A model generated the notes under the pieces. That model saw nothing but the letters and a program-made list of their open reading frames with translations, was not told the origin of the DNA and did not search any database. From Acestrorhynchus altus (taxonomy: Eukaryota; Chordata; Actinopteri; Characiformes; Acestrorhynchidae), in contig CM067504.1 in assembly GCA_034509495.1 (NCBI GenBank), forward strand, positions 42,514,093 to 42,578,092: 64,000 nucleotides of DNA. Direction: 5' to 3'. Within the stretch, counting starts at the first letter, position 1; every line of letters begins with the position of its first letter. The position numbers were made by a program, and so were the translations under genes. Below are positions 1 through 13,949 of the stretch, in pieces.

Positions 1-243
1 AACTGTTGCAGTTATCGGGGTCTGTCTGTTAGGAGATTTATGCCCCGTCTGTGAGAGGGTTGTGTTCTGGACGTGTCCCGTCTGGAGATTAAACCTGGAT
101 CAGCCTGAGGGAGAAAGGTTACACCTGCTGGTTTGCTATGATCCCCAACTGCAGAGCGGGCTTTCTGTTAAAATCTGCTTCAGTCAGCAGCTATGCTGAA
201 CAAGGGACCCCCCCCCCCCCCCCTTAACAGCTACTCTTCTTTC

Positions 244-322
244 CTCCCTCCCTCTCTCTCTCTGATTCTCTCTCTCTGATGTCTCTCTCTCTCTCTGTCT
301 CTCTGATTCTCTCAGGGATGTC

Positions 323-378
<56 letters not shown>

Positions 379-487
379 TCTGTCTATCTGATTCTCTCTC
401 TCTCTCTGATTCTCTGTCTCTCTGATTCTCTCTCTCTCTCTCTGTCTCTCTCTCTCTCTCCTGATTCTCTCTCTCTCTCTCTCTCTG

Positions 488-538
<51 letters not shown>
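244..538. repeat. CT/GA-rich microsatellite
   Basis: Long run of CT dinucleotides broken by short CTGATT and CTGT interruptions. A run of Cs at about 210-224 precedes it. Its only open frames encode Arg/Glu repeats on the minus strand and are not genes. Confidence 0.9.
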
Positions 539-541
<3 letters not shown>

Positions 542-762
542 GTCAGTGCTGCAATGTCAGACCCCCAGCCAGGTGATGTGAGCACTGGCCCTGGCACAGA
601 GAATTAAACATTTCTTCATGTCTCTTTAATTGATTGATGCTAAGTTTATCAAATACAAAGCAGTGGACGATCCAGAGGCAGGTTGGGGGCTGAGGGGGCT
701 TTGAGGGCGGCCTGGATTGAGGCAGTTAAATATTTTCGGCTGCCTCCTGTCATCTTAGAGGG

Positions 763-763
<1 letters not shown>

Positions 764-804
<41 letters not shown>
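764..804. repeat. (GT)n microsatellite
   Basis: About 20 GT dinucleotides. Further GA-rich sequence lies at 925-1022 and CA runs at 1073-1124 and 1703-1742. Confidence 0.9.
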
Positions 805-806
<2 letters not shown>

Positions 807-3800
807 CCTTACTTGCCTCTCTGCACGCGAGCTGAGCTGAAAGACACATGTACTGCGAATCAGGGAATCAATAGAACACTTAATGAACAATTAAGGGAAC
901 AGCTGTGAACCTGTCAAACACCCATCTGCACCAGAGAGAGAGAACAGAGAGAAGACAGAGAGAGAAAGAAAAGAAGAATCAGAGAGAGAATCCGAGAATC
1001 AGAAGAGAGAGAGAGAGAGAGAGATGTGGATGAGAGCTAAACACCAAGTCCACCATTAGCACATGCTCTATCTCTCACACACACACACACACACACACAC
1101 ACCTACCTACACACACACACACACATGCACAATTTAACTATTTTAGGCCAAACAGATCTATACACAAGAATTTAGACCCCTCACGATTGCTCATGCAAAT
1201 TCAGCCTTGCCGTGTACAGTAGGCCACTTTGTGAAGCCCACTGCCCTCACACACATTTATTGGTTTGATGGTAGAAATATGGAAATAGCGGCTCATCCAT
1301 CAGGGCTCACATCACGCCAATGAATAGATAAATTTAAAACTATAGTTAGTCGCTTAAATCCGCCCAGAAGCGAGCAGTTTGTTTTTCCCAGGCGTGCAGC
1401 TACTGACCGCCGCCACTTACGGCCCAAATGAATACATAGTCACGGACATTACTCCTCAGACACTAAATACAGTCACTTCCGTGAGGCTTGGACCCCCACC
1501 TCGCCACCGCGCACACCCTTTCTGCCACCATATTAAATGAATATCTCTTCCTATTCATAGCCGCGACTCCATACGTATTCCAGACACATGAGAATGTTCT
1601 CTAAAAGCTGACATAAATGATGGGCAAGCCATCCTTCCTCTCCACCTGTCCTGACTTATCGACCTTACATGTCAATCACATGGAAAAATAGTCAACAGCA
1701 GTACACACACACACACACACACACACTACCACACACACACACAGTAGGATGGTACAACCTTCGGCTGCCTCGGCAGACATTTTTACATATGGATTACTGG
1801 ACTATGACTGACAGATATTATGGTTAACTAAGCACAGGTATCCGTGTCAGGCGGGCTGGGTGAGCTGGGGGGTGTTGGGGGGATAGACAGAGGCTGATAA
1901 TTGACCTTGGACACCCTGAGTCGTGCTTTATTAAAACTTCATTTAAAGAAGACCAAACCTTGGCGAGGTGAGGGAGTCCTGTACGTAATATAGATTAGAT
2001 GAGAATCCATTATGCATCGCACACAAGAAAAAGAGAGAAGTAGGGGCTGAGGACCTGCTTAAAAAATATATTACAAATTACCAGAAAATTAATAAGCTCA
2101 CCCGGCCACTGAATCATTTAATGGCCTTTTTAGTATATAGGTATACGCATTCAGAAGCCTATATTTCGAGTGGACGGACTAATGAAAACTCATTAATGAA
2201 TCTTTTGGGCCCTTGTGCCGTGTGGTGGTGTGAGATGCTATTTTGGTCCCATTTTTTTAAAGAGGCCACACTGATGTCAGTTATGGTGAGACCTCCAAGA
2301 GCGGTAACAGAAAGCGACAGACTGCAGCTGTGATCAAATGCACTGGACAGTGAATGTGTTTTCCTATATACAGTTAATCAGCCTCCATGTTTAACCCATT
2401 CATAGCAGAAGGGCCTTGATCTCATTCCTGGACTGGGGTAGTGGAACATGCCTGGGTCACTTTGGTTCAAGTTGCCAGTTTGAATGCCAGGTAATGCTGC
2501 TTGCCATTGATGGCAGGAGTCTGAGGGCAAAATTGGTCTCTGGGTGGTCTCTGGTGGAGACGTTCTCTTCCCACATATCACCCAGTGCGATGGCTGTTGC
2601 ATCAGAGCTGGGGTCTTTCCTCACAATCACGCTGGGTGCCTGTGGTCTGCATTAATCGGCACTTCTACATTGGGATGGAAAAGTGGTTCATATATGACCC
2701 CAGAATCGGTCATAAGAAAAGACACCTTTCCTCCACACCCCCGTCACCCCCACCACCCTGTGGTCGAGAAAAAGAACCGACAACCTGCTGGTCAAACTGG
2801 TTTCTCTAACCTTTTAAAATCATCATCATCACTATGACTCCATTACTGGTCTAGTAGTACTTGTGATTACATTAAAGTTCAGCACTCCTGAGAAGTTCCC
2901 TCTGCACTGATGAGCCGTGATTCAAACCCTCCACACCAAAAACAGAAGCTAGGAGCCAAATTAATAATAATGTGCATAATTAATCTTTGACATTTCCACT
3001 GTATTAAAAGGGCTGATTAACATCAGGTGGGCCGATGTAACACTCACCATTAATTCCTGTTTCAATTACAGATAAATCCCATTAGTGTATGAATTTACTG
3101 TATTGCCTATAGCGAACTTCGGACTCCCAGAGATCAAACACTGGGCTTTGTCTTTACCTTCACGTCTGTCCGAACAGCCACCAAAGCGTGCAGGCGGCGG
3201 GCGCCCCGGTTCAGTTTTTATGAGTGTAAACGCACTGGCTGACATTAGGCGTATTCAGGAGCGGATGTGCAGAGAGGTATCTGCTTTCGTGTGGACTAGT
3301 GTCAGTGTTTGGAGCGTATTTGCGATGCCACACATCCTGGCGTACTTCATAAAGCCTCCGTCTCAGCACTGGAGCACACAGCTGACTCGACAGGCCCAAC
3401 AGCAAGCAATATCCCTTGCCTTCAAGCTCCTGCCAGCGGCGCCTCAGGATGGATTTGGTTAGTAAAACGTGACAGGGGGGCTCGGCCATGCCTGAGAGGA
3501 GAGGGGAATGAGGAAGCCGCCGTTTGTTGATTGCAGCCCAGGAACCGCAATGTGTGAATGTGCTGTCACTGGGAAGGAAATGGAAGCGGGCACACACATC
3601 TGTTATCCAAATGTTAGCCAGGGGCCGCCATGTTGTCCTACAGTGTGAGGCCCGATTGGGGTGTAGTGTGTGTGGGTGTGTGTGTGTGTGTGTTGGAGGG
3701 ATCTCTGTTATATAAGGCTTTTCTCCCAGGAGAGTCAGGAAGGAGCGAGCTGCAGTTTTATTACTCAGTAATTATGATCAATTATTTACTACTTTATTAA

Positions 3801-4109
3801 CCTTTAGAACTCGACTAACGTTGTGGGATGTTTTTCATAGTTTGAACCAAAAGAGCACAGAAAGCGTATGTATGAATGATCACACTCAGCAGATACTGTT
3901 ATTCAGTATATTTTCAGATACTGAGATTCTGTATTTACATTTATCTTCATACAGGGCGTAAAAACAGAGCAGAATGCTTAGAAGATTTGTATAGATCTCA
4001 GATATAATGTTCGTTGTTTTGAGCTGAAAAATGAATTAATTTTTGAAAGAATTATTTGTACTGAATATATGGACAAAGATATGAATAAGGTCCTCAGAGT
4101 AGTATATGT

Positions 4110-5162
4110 GTGTATGTACGTGTGTATGTATAGGTGTGTATGTATAGGTGTGTATGAATATGTGTGTATGTATAGGTGTGTATGTATGAGTGTGTAAAAT
4201 ATGTGTGTGTATATAGGTGTTAACCATGAATATGTGTGTATGTGTATAGGTGTGTATGTATGTATGTATAGGTGTGTATGTACATGTGTGTGTGTGTGGG
4301 TGTGTGTAGATATGTGTGTATGTATAGGTGTGTATGTATGGGTGTGTATGAATATGTGTGTGTATGTATACGATTGTGTATGAATATGTGTGTATGTATA
4401 TAGGTGTGTGTGTATATGTGTGTATGTATAGGTGTGTATGAATATGTGTGTATGTATAGGTGTGTATGTATAGGTGTGTGTGTGTATGTATAGGTGTGTA
4501 TGTATAGGTGTGTATGTACATGTGTGTATATGAATATGTGTGTATGTATAGGTGTGTATGTATAGGTGTGTATGAATATGTGTGTATGTATAGGTGTGTA
4601 TGAATATGTGTGTATGTATAGGTGTGTGTACATGTGTATGTATAGGTGTGTATGTATATGTGTGTATATAGGTGTGTATAGGGCTGTATAGGTGTGTATG
4701 TACATGTGTGTATGTATAGGTGTGTATGTATAGGTGTGTATGTACATGTGTGTATGAATATGTGTGTATGTATAGGTGTGTATGAATATGTGTGTGTGTA
4801 TGTGTGTGTATGTATAAGTGTGTGTATGCAGTGTGTATGTATAGGTGTGTATGTACATGTGTGTATGTATAGGTGTGTATGTATATGTGTGTATGTATAG
4901 GTGTGTATGTATAGGTGTGTATGTACATGTGTGTATGTATAGGTGTGTATGTATAGGTGTGTATGTACATGTGTGTGTGAATATGTGTGTATGTATAGGT
5001 GTGTATGAATATGTGTGTATGTATAGGTGTGTATGTATAGGTGTGTATGTACATGTGTGTATGTATAGGTGTGTATGTACATGTGTGTATGTATAGGTGT
5101 GTATGTATAGGTGTGTATGTATAGGTGTGTATGTATAGGTGTGTATGTATAGGTGTGTATGT
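4110..5162. repeat. 14-bp minisatellite, about 1.05 kb
   Basis: Tandem array with consensus unit TAGGTGTGTATGTA and common variants containing GAATATG, GTACATG or extra GT pairs. About 75 units. Because 14 is not a multiple of 3, all frames cycle through the same unit; the long minus-strand frames (over 320 codons of Tyr/Ile/His/Thr/Pro) are a by-product of the repeat. Confidence 0.93.
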
Positions 5163-5169
5163 GACTGTC

Positions 5170-5812
5170 TCCTATAAATGCAGAGCATCCAGAAATTATT
5201 CACAGCTCTTCACTTTTGCTCATTTTTTGCTCATTTTATGTTTCAATCTTATTCTAAAATGGATTCAATTGATTTTTCCCTCAAAATTCTACACACACAA
5301 AACCCCACGATGACAAAGGAAGAAACGTTTGTTTGCAAATTTATTACAAACAGCACAAAACACAAAAATATAACAGACATAATTATTCACAGCCTTTGCC
5401 ATCACACTCAAAACTGTGCTGAGGTGCATCTTTGTGAATGTCCCTGAGTGTCCCAGTCAGAGCCCAGACTCGACCCGACTGAACATCTCTGGAGGTACCT
5501 AAAAATGACTGTGCTCCTCATCCAATCGGATGGAGCTTGAGAGGTTCTGCAAAGAAGAATGGGAGAACCTTCCCAAAAACAGGTGTCGAGCTCGTACCAT
5601 CAAACTCAGAAAGACTTCAGGCTGTAATTTCTGCCAAAGAGCTTCAACAGTGTTGATCAAAGGCTGTGAAAATGTATGTACACGTTCTATTTCTGTGTTT
5701 TATTATTTTGTAAATTTGCAAAGACTTCAAACAAACATTTCTCACACTGTCATTGCGGTTCTGTGTGTAGAATTTAAAGGGGAAATGAGTTGAATCCAGT
5801 GTGGAATAAGGC
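5170..5812 (+). mobile_element. Internally deleted Tc1-like transposon remnant
   Basis: The ends are inverted copies of each other: the left side (about 5175-5350) reappears in reverse complement at about 5655-5800, including the stretches AATTATTCACAG and TTTGCAAATTTATTACAAA-like sequence. The middle reads in pieces like the C-terminal part of a Tc1-family transposase: an LDPTEHLWRYLK-like motif near 5470-5510, then a KEEW...LPKNRC motif at 5545-5585. The catalytic DDE core is missing, so it is a non-autonomous or decayed copy. Confidence 0.75.
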
Positions 5813-6494
5813 TGTAACGTACGAAAATATACAAAAAGAGCTGAGAATACTTTGCGGATGTACTTCAGTCTAATGTTATGGTTAAAAGTATAAGTAAAGT
5901 ACGAACCCACACAATCAGTCTCGGGGTCTAAAGGTTAAGGTGACGTCTGGTTTGATTAATCCGTAACTAAGTCTGGCTCGTGGGTCCTGTTCTTTTCTGT
6001 ATTTCTGTCTCGTCGATCGTTTCGTTCTGAGGTGGGTCTGCAGTGGTCTTCTTCTGTTATCACTGCCTGACCACCAGAGACTCTTCATTCTAAAAACGTA
6101 CCAAACAGTTGGGGCATCAAATGCTTTGGCTGCAGCTCTGATTAATTTTACAAATGCAAATGGTACATCTGGAATAATCTGTATGCCAACTGTTCACAGC
6201 TAGCCAAGAAACATCTGAGGAGCCAATGGCCCAGTTACTCTTGTTTGGGTCCAAAACTGGGAGTACTTTGTATAAAAACAGCTGTAATTCCCACTTTACT
6301 GAACGGATGCAACCTCTTGAATTGATGTGGACATTCTGCAGTGTAGTTTTACTATTCCATTCAAATTCATTGTTCTGGAGGATGGAGCCAAAACTGTCCA
6401 CGTCCAGTTATCCGTTTCCATGTCCAGTTACCCGTGAGCTCCTCCCCAGTGTGGCGGAAAACCTGTCTGTATGTTCGTGATCTCAACACACACC

Positions 6495-6731
6495 AGAGGT
6501 GGGTATTTCAGGTCCAGCGAGTCAAAATCCACCCCAGGATGTTGTTCCGACTGCCTGGGCGGCTCTGCTTCTGCCTGGGTCATCTGTAGAATAATAACGG
6601 CTCTGACTCCACTTTGACTTCATTTTGCTTGTAATGGCTTGGCAGACTGAGCTGCAGCAGAACCGCCCAAGCAGTCGGAACAAAATCCTGGGGTGGATTT
6701 CGACTCGCTGGACCTGACATACCCACCTCTG
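6495..6731. mobile_element. Hairpin (MITE-like) element with long inverted arms
   Basis: Left arm at 6497-6570 (AGGTGGGTATTTCAGGTCCA onward) matches the reverse complement of 6658-6731, giving inverted terminal repeats of about 75 bp around a loop of about 90 bp. No coding capacity. Related copies are at 12305-12525 and 9720-9845, and a fragment lies at about 18440-18475. Confidence 0.8.
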
Positions 6732-9299
6732 CATGTACCTGCTTACAGATTTCCAGAATTCCTCGCAAGCCAAGGTGGTCTCGTTCAATCCCTGGTGTGA
6801 AGAGTGAACGCCACACAGGCCTGCACTCCATACAGAAACATAGGCAACCATAACGAGCTCATTAATGGGGCTCTAAACAGGCTGCTGAAGAATTGGACTC
6901 AGAGACAAATCAGACCCTTCAGACTAAATGTCTGACTTTAGCCTGGAGTCCAGTGGAAAGACCAGGAGCTCTGACACTGACAAAGACCAGTCCAGGTAAT
7001 CTACAGCAAGCCAAATTTAATTCCATTGGATATGTCCTAGATCATCCATCATGAGTACCACTCTTTCTCTCTCTCAGACCTTCAGCCCTCTGTAGGGCAG
7101 TGCTAAGCATGAGATGTCCACCACTAATTAAGAGGCACTCTACATAATGGATGCACTGGTCTCAGCTCCACTGGGGCAAACCGTTTCAAAGGTCTGTAAT
7201 GGGAGATGCAGCAGGGTGGTAGATGATGAATTAAGGCAAACTGTGCACAGGAGTCATTTTGGAATTATCTCCATGTTGTTTTTGTCCCAGATTCACGTCC
7301 AAATCTAATAATAGCATTCCGAAATTCCTGGTGTTTCTTTTTTTTTTTTTTTTTTTTAACTTGAAAAATCTTGTTTGACAAAAAAGAAAAAACACACAAA
7401 CACATTTGCACAGCAGGTTTCAGGCATCTCGGATGAGTGGCTTGATGAATGGATCATTGATAAATGGGAGGAAAAAGAATTCTTGTTAACATGTCATCGG
7501 TCCAGTGCGGCCGCACGCCCAGTCCTTCTCTTTTGTAGCCAACGGCCAAGTCAGATGTCACATCCTATCTCCACCAAATGAGACCCGGCTAAAGAGAGAA
7601 ACTTTATGCAGCACAAACTGCCCGCGGAATGATGCCTCATAGAATTCCCGCTTCTTTCATGTGTGGAATTTGCCAGGCGGCACAGATTAGATTTTTTCAG
7701 GAATCCGCAGGAATCAATGCCTCTATTGGCAGCTGTGTTAAAACCAGAGTGCTGAGGCTGGGTGTTGTGCTGCCGCCGTGCTGCTGGGATACAGCGTTTA
7801 CCCCTCGGAGAGCCGGACTCAATCAAATATTCATACAGGCAGCATCGTAAATACAGACCGAACACACTGTCCCCACAGAGCCCTCCTGCCCCGGAGCACA
7901 AACGCCCTTTCATCTAACACTCACAGAATGGTCGGCATCCTGCCGCATTCTTCTGCCCGTAGCGCCCCTCTACCCTCTCCTCTGTGCACCCTTTCCTAAA
8001 AACAGCCCAGAATGAATTTACAGATCAGACACACGAGCGCTGAGAAACGATGGGAATTGATGGCTTCATTGTACTCGGCCACCGCCATCTTCACGACATG
8101 CGGCCGCGTGAACAGACGGACGATTCTTCTGCTCTGGCCTTCAGAAGGAGCTGCCCGTCCTTCAGACCCGGCCATAATCGGAGGCCGTGCCCTTTTTAAT
8201 ACAAGAATTTGTATTTAACATGGAAACAGAGCAGAAACACAAGAATTAACCCTGTCTGACACAGGCGAAATTATCTTTTCCTCTGAAGAGTGTACAATCA
8301 GCAGCTCTCTCTCCGATCAGTCTGTCCATCCTCTGCCTCTGTAACAGTGTGGGTGGGGGTCAACAACTGCGGGAACTTTCATCTGCAGATCTGCAGGCAT
8401 GAAATCTTTAGGTTGGGGTGGGTGATATAGATACTCTATTATGACATGTAAAGATATTTTCACAATATTTATGGATATGTTTAGAAATGCAGACATAAAA
8501 TCACAGTCTGGGCCAAAATTTGGTCCAACCTAAAGAGGTGGTCTCAGGTTTGCATCAATCAAACGTTTGCAGTGTGAAGACACTAGAAGACGAAAAAGAA
8601 AGGTGTTGTAACGAAAGCAGCCATGCAGCGGTAAGAGTGTAACAGACCATGCTGGTGACTCCTGTATCGACTGTAACTGTAGATGAACCCTTATAAACAC
8701 AGACTAAAGGAATCTGCCACGCCCACTCTGCCCTGCAGAGGCATGTGCCAATCAGTGTCTGGTACAGGGAGGCTCTTCCAGCGTAGGTGATGAGGACAAA
8801 ATATAGTGAAGTTCTTTAGTGAGAGTCTAAACTGGTGTGACACCAGAAGTAACCGAGAATACAATGTAACTCAGACTTAAACGTGGTGAGTTCAGTGATT
8901 TCAATTCACTCTGTATCTATTTTTTATCTAATTAAACACTAATTACACTCTGTGTAATCAAATATACAGCTTTTTATCACAATTTATTTATTCTGATAAC
9001 AGAATCATATTGTTAACCCCTTCATGAAGTTTACTGAAATAATTAAGAACAAATGGGAAAATGTGTAATCTAGTCAAAATCCTTCATTTATTGCACATCA
9101 TTCTGGAGCAAAACATTCACAAAACAACATTAAAGACCACTGTGAGAACCCCAACTTTGGCAGAACGGTGTTTTTAATAGACTGGTGTTCTGAGAAATAG
9201 AGTTTAGCCCTCATTAAAAATGATAGAATCCAGAACCAAATAGTACCAAAACAGTGCCATGAGGAAGAACAGTGCTCCAGCTAGTGCAGATCAAACACT

Positions 9300-9850
9300 T
9301 TGGTTTACACCAGTGGTTCCCAACCCTGCTCCTGCACACTTCAGTGGTTTCCTGCTCTACCACTACAGCTCCCACTAACGCTATACAGTGTAGAACAGGG
9401 TGTCGAACCCATTCTGCAACAGGCTGGTGTGGTTTCGTTCTCAGCAACCAGCAGTGACACCTGATGGATTAACGCTGGATTAACCCAGTGGTTCCCAGAC
9501 CTGCCGTACATTAGAGTTTTCCCTGCTCAAAATAAACCTGATTCAACTAATCAGCTCATAGACAAGCCCTTTCAGAGCTGCGGAGCATGTTACAGCAGGG
9601 TACAGTGAGCAGGGTGGGGGTGCCTCTAGGACAAGAGTACAAGAGTTGAGAAACACTGGTTTAATCAACTGGACAGTCTTCAAATAATGGATCACATGGT
9701 TCTGTTTGACTGGAATGAAAACCTGTGGATATGGTTCGACACCACAGTATAGACTATGTCCACCACTTTCATACGAGTCTAGTCTTTTGTAGAACTGAGG
9801 AGGGTTTTGACTTGCTGGACCTGAAACACCCACCTCTGCACTACACAATC
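9300..9850. repeat. Dispersed repeat cluster (GTGGTTCCCA-type and MITE half copy)
   Basis: Contains the motif GTGGTTCCCAACCCTG and its relatives (also near 9488), which recur at 17550-17620, 28745-28860, 42135-42310 and 55645-55720. The right end at 9720-9845 matches one arm of the hairpin element at 6495-6731. No coding content. Confidence 0.6.
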
Positions 9851-11235
9851 ACAGACTAGAACAAAGTGCCACACGCTGCCGTCAGCTCAGGAGGAGCATG
9901 TTCATCAGCTGATCAGCAGGATGAGGTGTGTTGGGAGCAGGGCAGTCACTAAATGTGCAGAACAGGACCCTGTCCCTGCCCAAGGCTGGGAACCACTTGT
10001 TTACACCAATGGACAAAAACAACTACTGTTTACTAACACTGCTCCGGGATATGAAGTCCTTCACAATAAGAATTTCACTTCATATGCAGACCACGTTCCT
10101 GAAATGATGTGAACCAAGAGTTCCTTCAAGGACTAAAGTATAAGGAAAGTGGAGAAGTTGAGACGGTGGCTTAATTAAAAAAATGCCTATAGGCGAGATG
10201 AAATGGCGGCGGAGACTTCGCTTAGAGTTTCATCGATCTCTCTGAATCACCACTGATCTGATATGATTTGTGACCTGCATAACGAACAACCATAACAATA
10301 AATTTCTCCCTTCGGTCATGACTGTCATGGTTTTAGCAGCACTGATATATCCAATAAAACTCTTCTTTAGGTTTACTCCCACTGCAAACAATTATTAATC
10401 ACGCTGTACACTCAGGCCCCACTGTAGCGTGTGTGTGTGTGTGTGTGTGTGAATGTGGGGTTTATTTGTGTGGGAGATGCTGTGTGTGGAGGGGGGTGCT
10501 GTGTGTGTGTTACAGTTTTCAGTGTTACAGTATATTTTGGAAGCACTCTGAGCTGTAAGCGTCCTGTATTAGTGTAACAGCCTTACAGCGTTACAGGAAG
10601 CACTATTCCGTGTTTATGAATGCATTATAGAGCTGTTTCTTCAAATCAAACACACAGTGCTGCATGCTAGAACCCTGCCCAATGAAGAGCTGCTCGTTCT
10701 CAGCCAGGCGTTAATCCGGAGTGCGGTGTGTCTCACGCAGAAGGTGTTTTTTAAGAACTGTGAGTAAAAGAATTAATAACGTACCAGAATTCATATAGTA
10801 TTAACACTAGTAAGTACATTATTCATAAAACAATCAACAATGTATACCACGTCCTGCAACTATATAATGACATGGCATCACTGAAAAGCATGATTTTAAT
10901 ATAGTCCCCTGAAGACGCCCCTACTGGATGAGACAGGACGCGTAAATTCAGTGTGTGGTTGGTTTTATGACAGTGTTAGTCTGAGATCAGGGCCCATATT
11001 CACAGAACATGTCAGCCTTGGAGTGCGGTGTGTGGATGGTGTTGTGTCCAGGCTCTGAGCGACACTGATCAGAACATAAACCCACAATCAGACACTGGTC
11101 TGAGACTGGTGCTGAACCAGTATACACAGTGAGTCCAGTAAAATAACAATGTAAGATGTCTGTAATAAGTACCGCAACCACAACAGTAGTAAGTACTCTG
11201 TTTGAAAGTACAGGCCCGAGGTTCAGGCTCCCAGG

Positions 11236-11841
11236 TCACAGCAGCACAAAGTCCCCTGCACCAGCTCCGGCCTTTCGCTTGTCCATGATGAAGGGCCACT
11301 CTTTCTTCTCCACGGGGGCAGAGAGTTCATAATCTCGTCCGTGTCCTTTCATGAAGGTAAACGCTGGGTACTTCTCCTTCGCCGACGGCTGCAGCACCTA
11401 TCGTACGTGAACACAGAGGCAAATTCACAAACACTTCAGAAACTAGTTTTCAGAGTGAAATGTGGACAGCGATGCAGATCTGACACAGGGTCTCTGCCTC
11501 CAGCAGCTCAGCACTTCGGCTTCAGCAAAGGATATGTTACGCAGCTAAATGCTGCCACCTGGTGGCTGAATCTAAATCCACTGCAGTTCATTTATTACTC
11601 CAGCAGATCAGACTGATGGTCTTACACAGCAGGTTTAAAGCAGAAACGGTTCTCAAAACCATTTAGTATGAGCTGTGGTTCCTGGTTCATTATTATCTTA
11701 ATGTGATGGAATGTAATTTGGGCCTAAAAGTCAGAGAAGTAGACTTCAGACTGGGAGGTCACTGGTTTGATTCCCAGGTCTGGTATCAGATTAAATTGCC
11801 CTTGAGCAATTGTTGGGTGCTGCGGTAGCTGTCCAGAGTGA

Positions 11842-11881
<40 letters not shown>

Positions 11882-11910
11882 GAGTGTGAGTGTGGGTGTG
11901 TGCGTGTGGG

Positions 11911-11944
<34 letters not shown>

Positions 11945-13916
11945 AGTGTGGGTGTGTGTGTGTGTGCGTGTGTGTGTGTGTGTGTGCGTGTGTGAGTGTG
12001 AGTGTGTGTGTGTGGGTGTGGGTGTGGGTGTGTGCGTGTGCGTGTGTGTGTGTGAGTGTTTTGCTCTCCAGAACTTACCTTTGACAGTTCGTTGCTGATT
12101 CTTTCATAATCTTGAACACTTTTTGAGTAGAACCCAATGGTACAGCTGGGGTCCATTTTAACGAAAGGCATCTTCTTTGGTGAAGGACAATGATACGACT
12201 AGAACAAAAGACATTTTTAAATATGTCTGAGAAGAATTGAATTTAGAATTGAATTTAGAATTAATTCTAGAATTTTGTGTCTGTGTGAACCATTGAAACA
12301 AATCAGAGCCGTCTTTCAGGGGGATTTCAGGTCTAGCAAATCAAGATCTGCCCCACTATTTAATTCCAGCTGTGTAATCCAGGTCCACCACCTTCATATT
12401 AGGTAACGTGCAGAATAATAACGGCTCTTACTCCACCTTGAGTTCATTTCACTAATAATGTTTCAGCAGGTTGAGCTGCATCAGAGCCGTCCAGGCAGTC
12501 AGAAACAGAAACCTGGGCTGGATTTGTCATTAAAGTTCCTTCTAACTGTTCCTAGCAGAGGTTCCTGTGACAGACAGAGGAACAGACAGAAACTCCTGCA
12601 TCCTGGATAGTTAAAAATAAGTTACGATGCTGAAATGAGGAAGAAGAGTCTGCTGTCCTGCGACAGGATGCTAGAGCTGATATATAGAACAGTACATATT
12701 TCAGACTGTGCTTCCCGTTTGTAGGAGATACATCTCAGACGTCAGGGGGAGAGGGGTAAATCGACTCTCTCGTGTTCAGTAATTGAGTGCAGAGGGCTGC
12801 TTTAAGATTCATACCCTTAAGTACTAACAGAAACTATTAAATTCACATCACTAGGCAGCGGTCAGCTTTTTGTAATTCCACATTACCTGCAGAGGAAAAT
12901 CGCTTGTGCTGACATCCACAAAAGACTGACAGTAATGAGGGTCCATGTAAATCAAGCTGTCATCTGCAAGGACAAAACAAAAGACAAGTTATTCAAAAAA
13001 ACACCCCGATTATTATAATGCATATCCTTCCTCAATTTCTATGCAGAGCAGTTCAAAGTCATCCGCAGACTCTGTTAGTCTCCTAACAACTGCGAGTGCG
13101 TGAATGCTGCTTCCCCCCCTTTTTTGCTTAGTCCTTCCCGAAGTGGAATGGATTAAACCCTGCATAATCAAATCTGGTTGTACAAGCACATTCTTTACAC
13201 CGCAAAGGGGACTGTCATTTAATTTTGGTGCGGGGAAATTACTTTTACAAACACGCAATTATATTCCATCATTTGCATATGATGAATGCAAGCGGCAGGT
13301 CGAAGCTGGCAGGCAGAATGTATTGCTTGTCGTTTAGACATTATCACCAGCTGTATTTCAAATTGCTAAAATGTAAATGGGTAAATATTGACTACTAGCA
13401 TGTACAACTGAAGGTTCCTACTGGCTGCTGAAGGTGATGGAGAGTGGTCTGCTTTGTACAGCGAGACGTTTATGCATGCTACTTATGGAAATCTATTATA
13501 ACTTCTACCTGGGACGCTCATACGTGATGAATGGGGCACTGTTTTGATGGGTCAGAGAAAATAAAATAAGCAGTGTTCCACCGGTGGGGGTCGTGTCTCA
13601 GCAGAATGCATTAACTCGATCCTTCTCTTTTTGGAAAATTATGCGAAATGAGCTCACGTGCGAGAGACTCACCTTGAAATCCAACAAAGTAGTAGGCCTG
13701 TTTGGGTTTCCCTCCAATGATTCCGATACAGTACTCCAGACTTAAGATGCCCTGGGGAGAGTAGATTACACTGAAATGTTATAAACTCAGACAATCATTG
13801 TTGTTATTATCCTTTCGAGGATACTCAGACTTCTTTCTGTCACATGGAACCGTCGACATAAATCTGGAGAACTCCATCCTCATCATCTCTAAATGACGTC
13901 TGTTTATAAACTCACA

Positions 13917-13949
<33 letters not shown>

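Larger units (their letters stand above)
1..11235. other. Intergenic region 3' of atg4c
   Basis: I find no convincing coding exon here. The long open frames come from CT, GT and 14-bp tandem repeats or from transposon remnants, listed separately. Single-copy-looking stretches at about 1190-1640, 2900-3640 and 7480-8220 are not low-complexity and could hold conserved non-coding elements, but I cannot show conservation from one sequence. The atg4c 3' untranslated region should occupy the right end; an ATTAAA on the minus strand at 10895-10900 is a candidate polyadenylation signal about 340 bases after the stop codon. Confidence 0.6.

Noticed and set aside
3978..5203. Overlapping minus-strand open frames of over 320 codons rich in Tyr/Ile/His/Thr
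   Set aside because: They are translations of the 14-bp tandem repeat in all frames; no codon bias, splice signals or homology.
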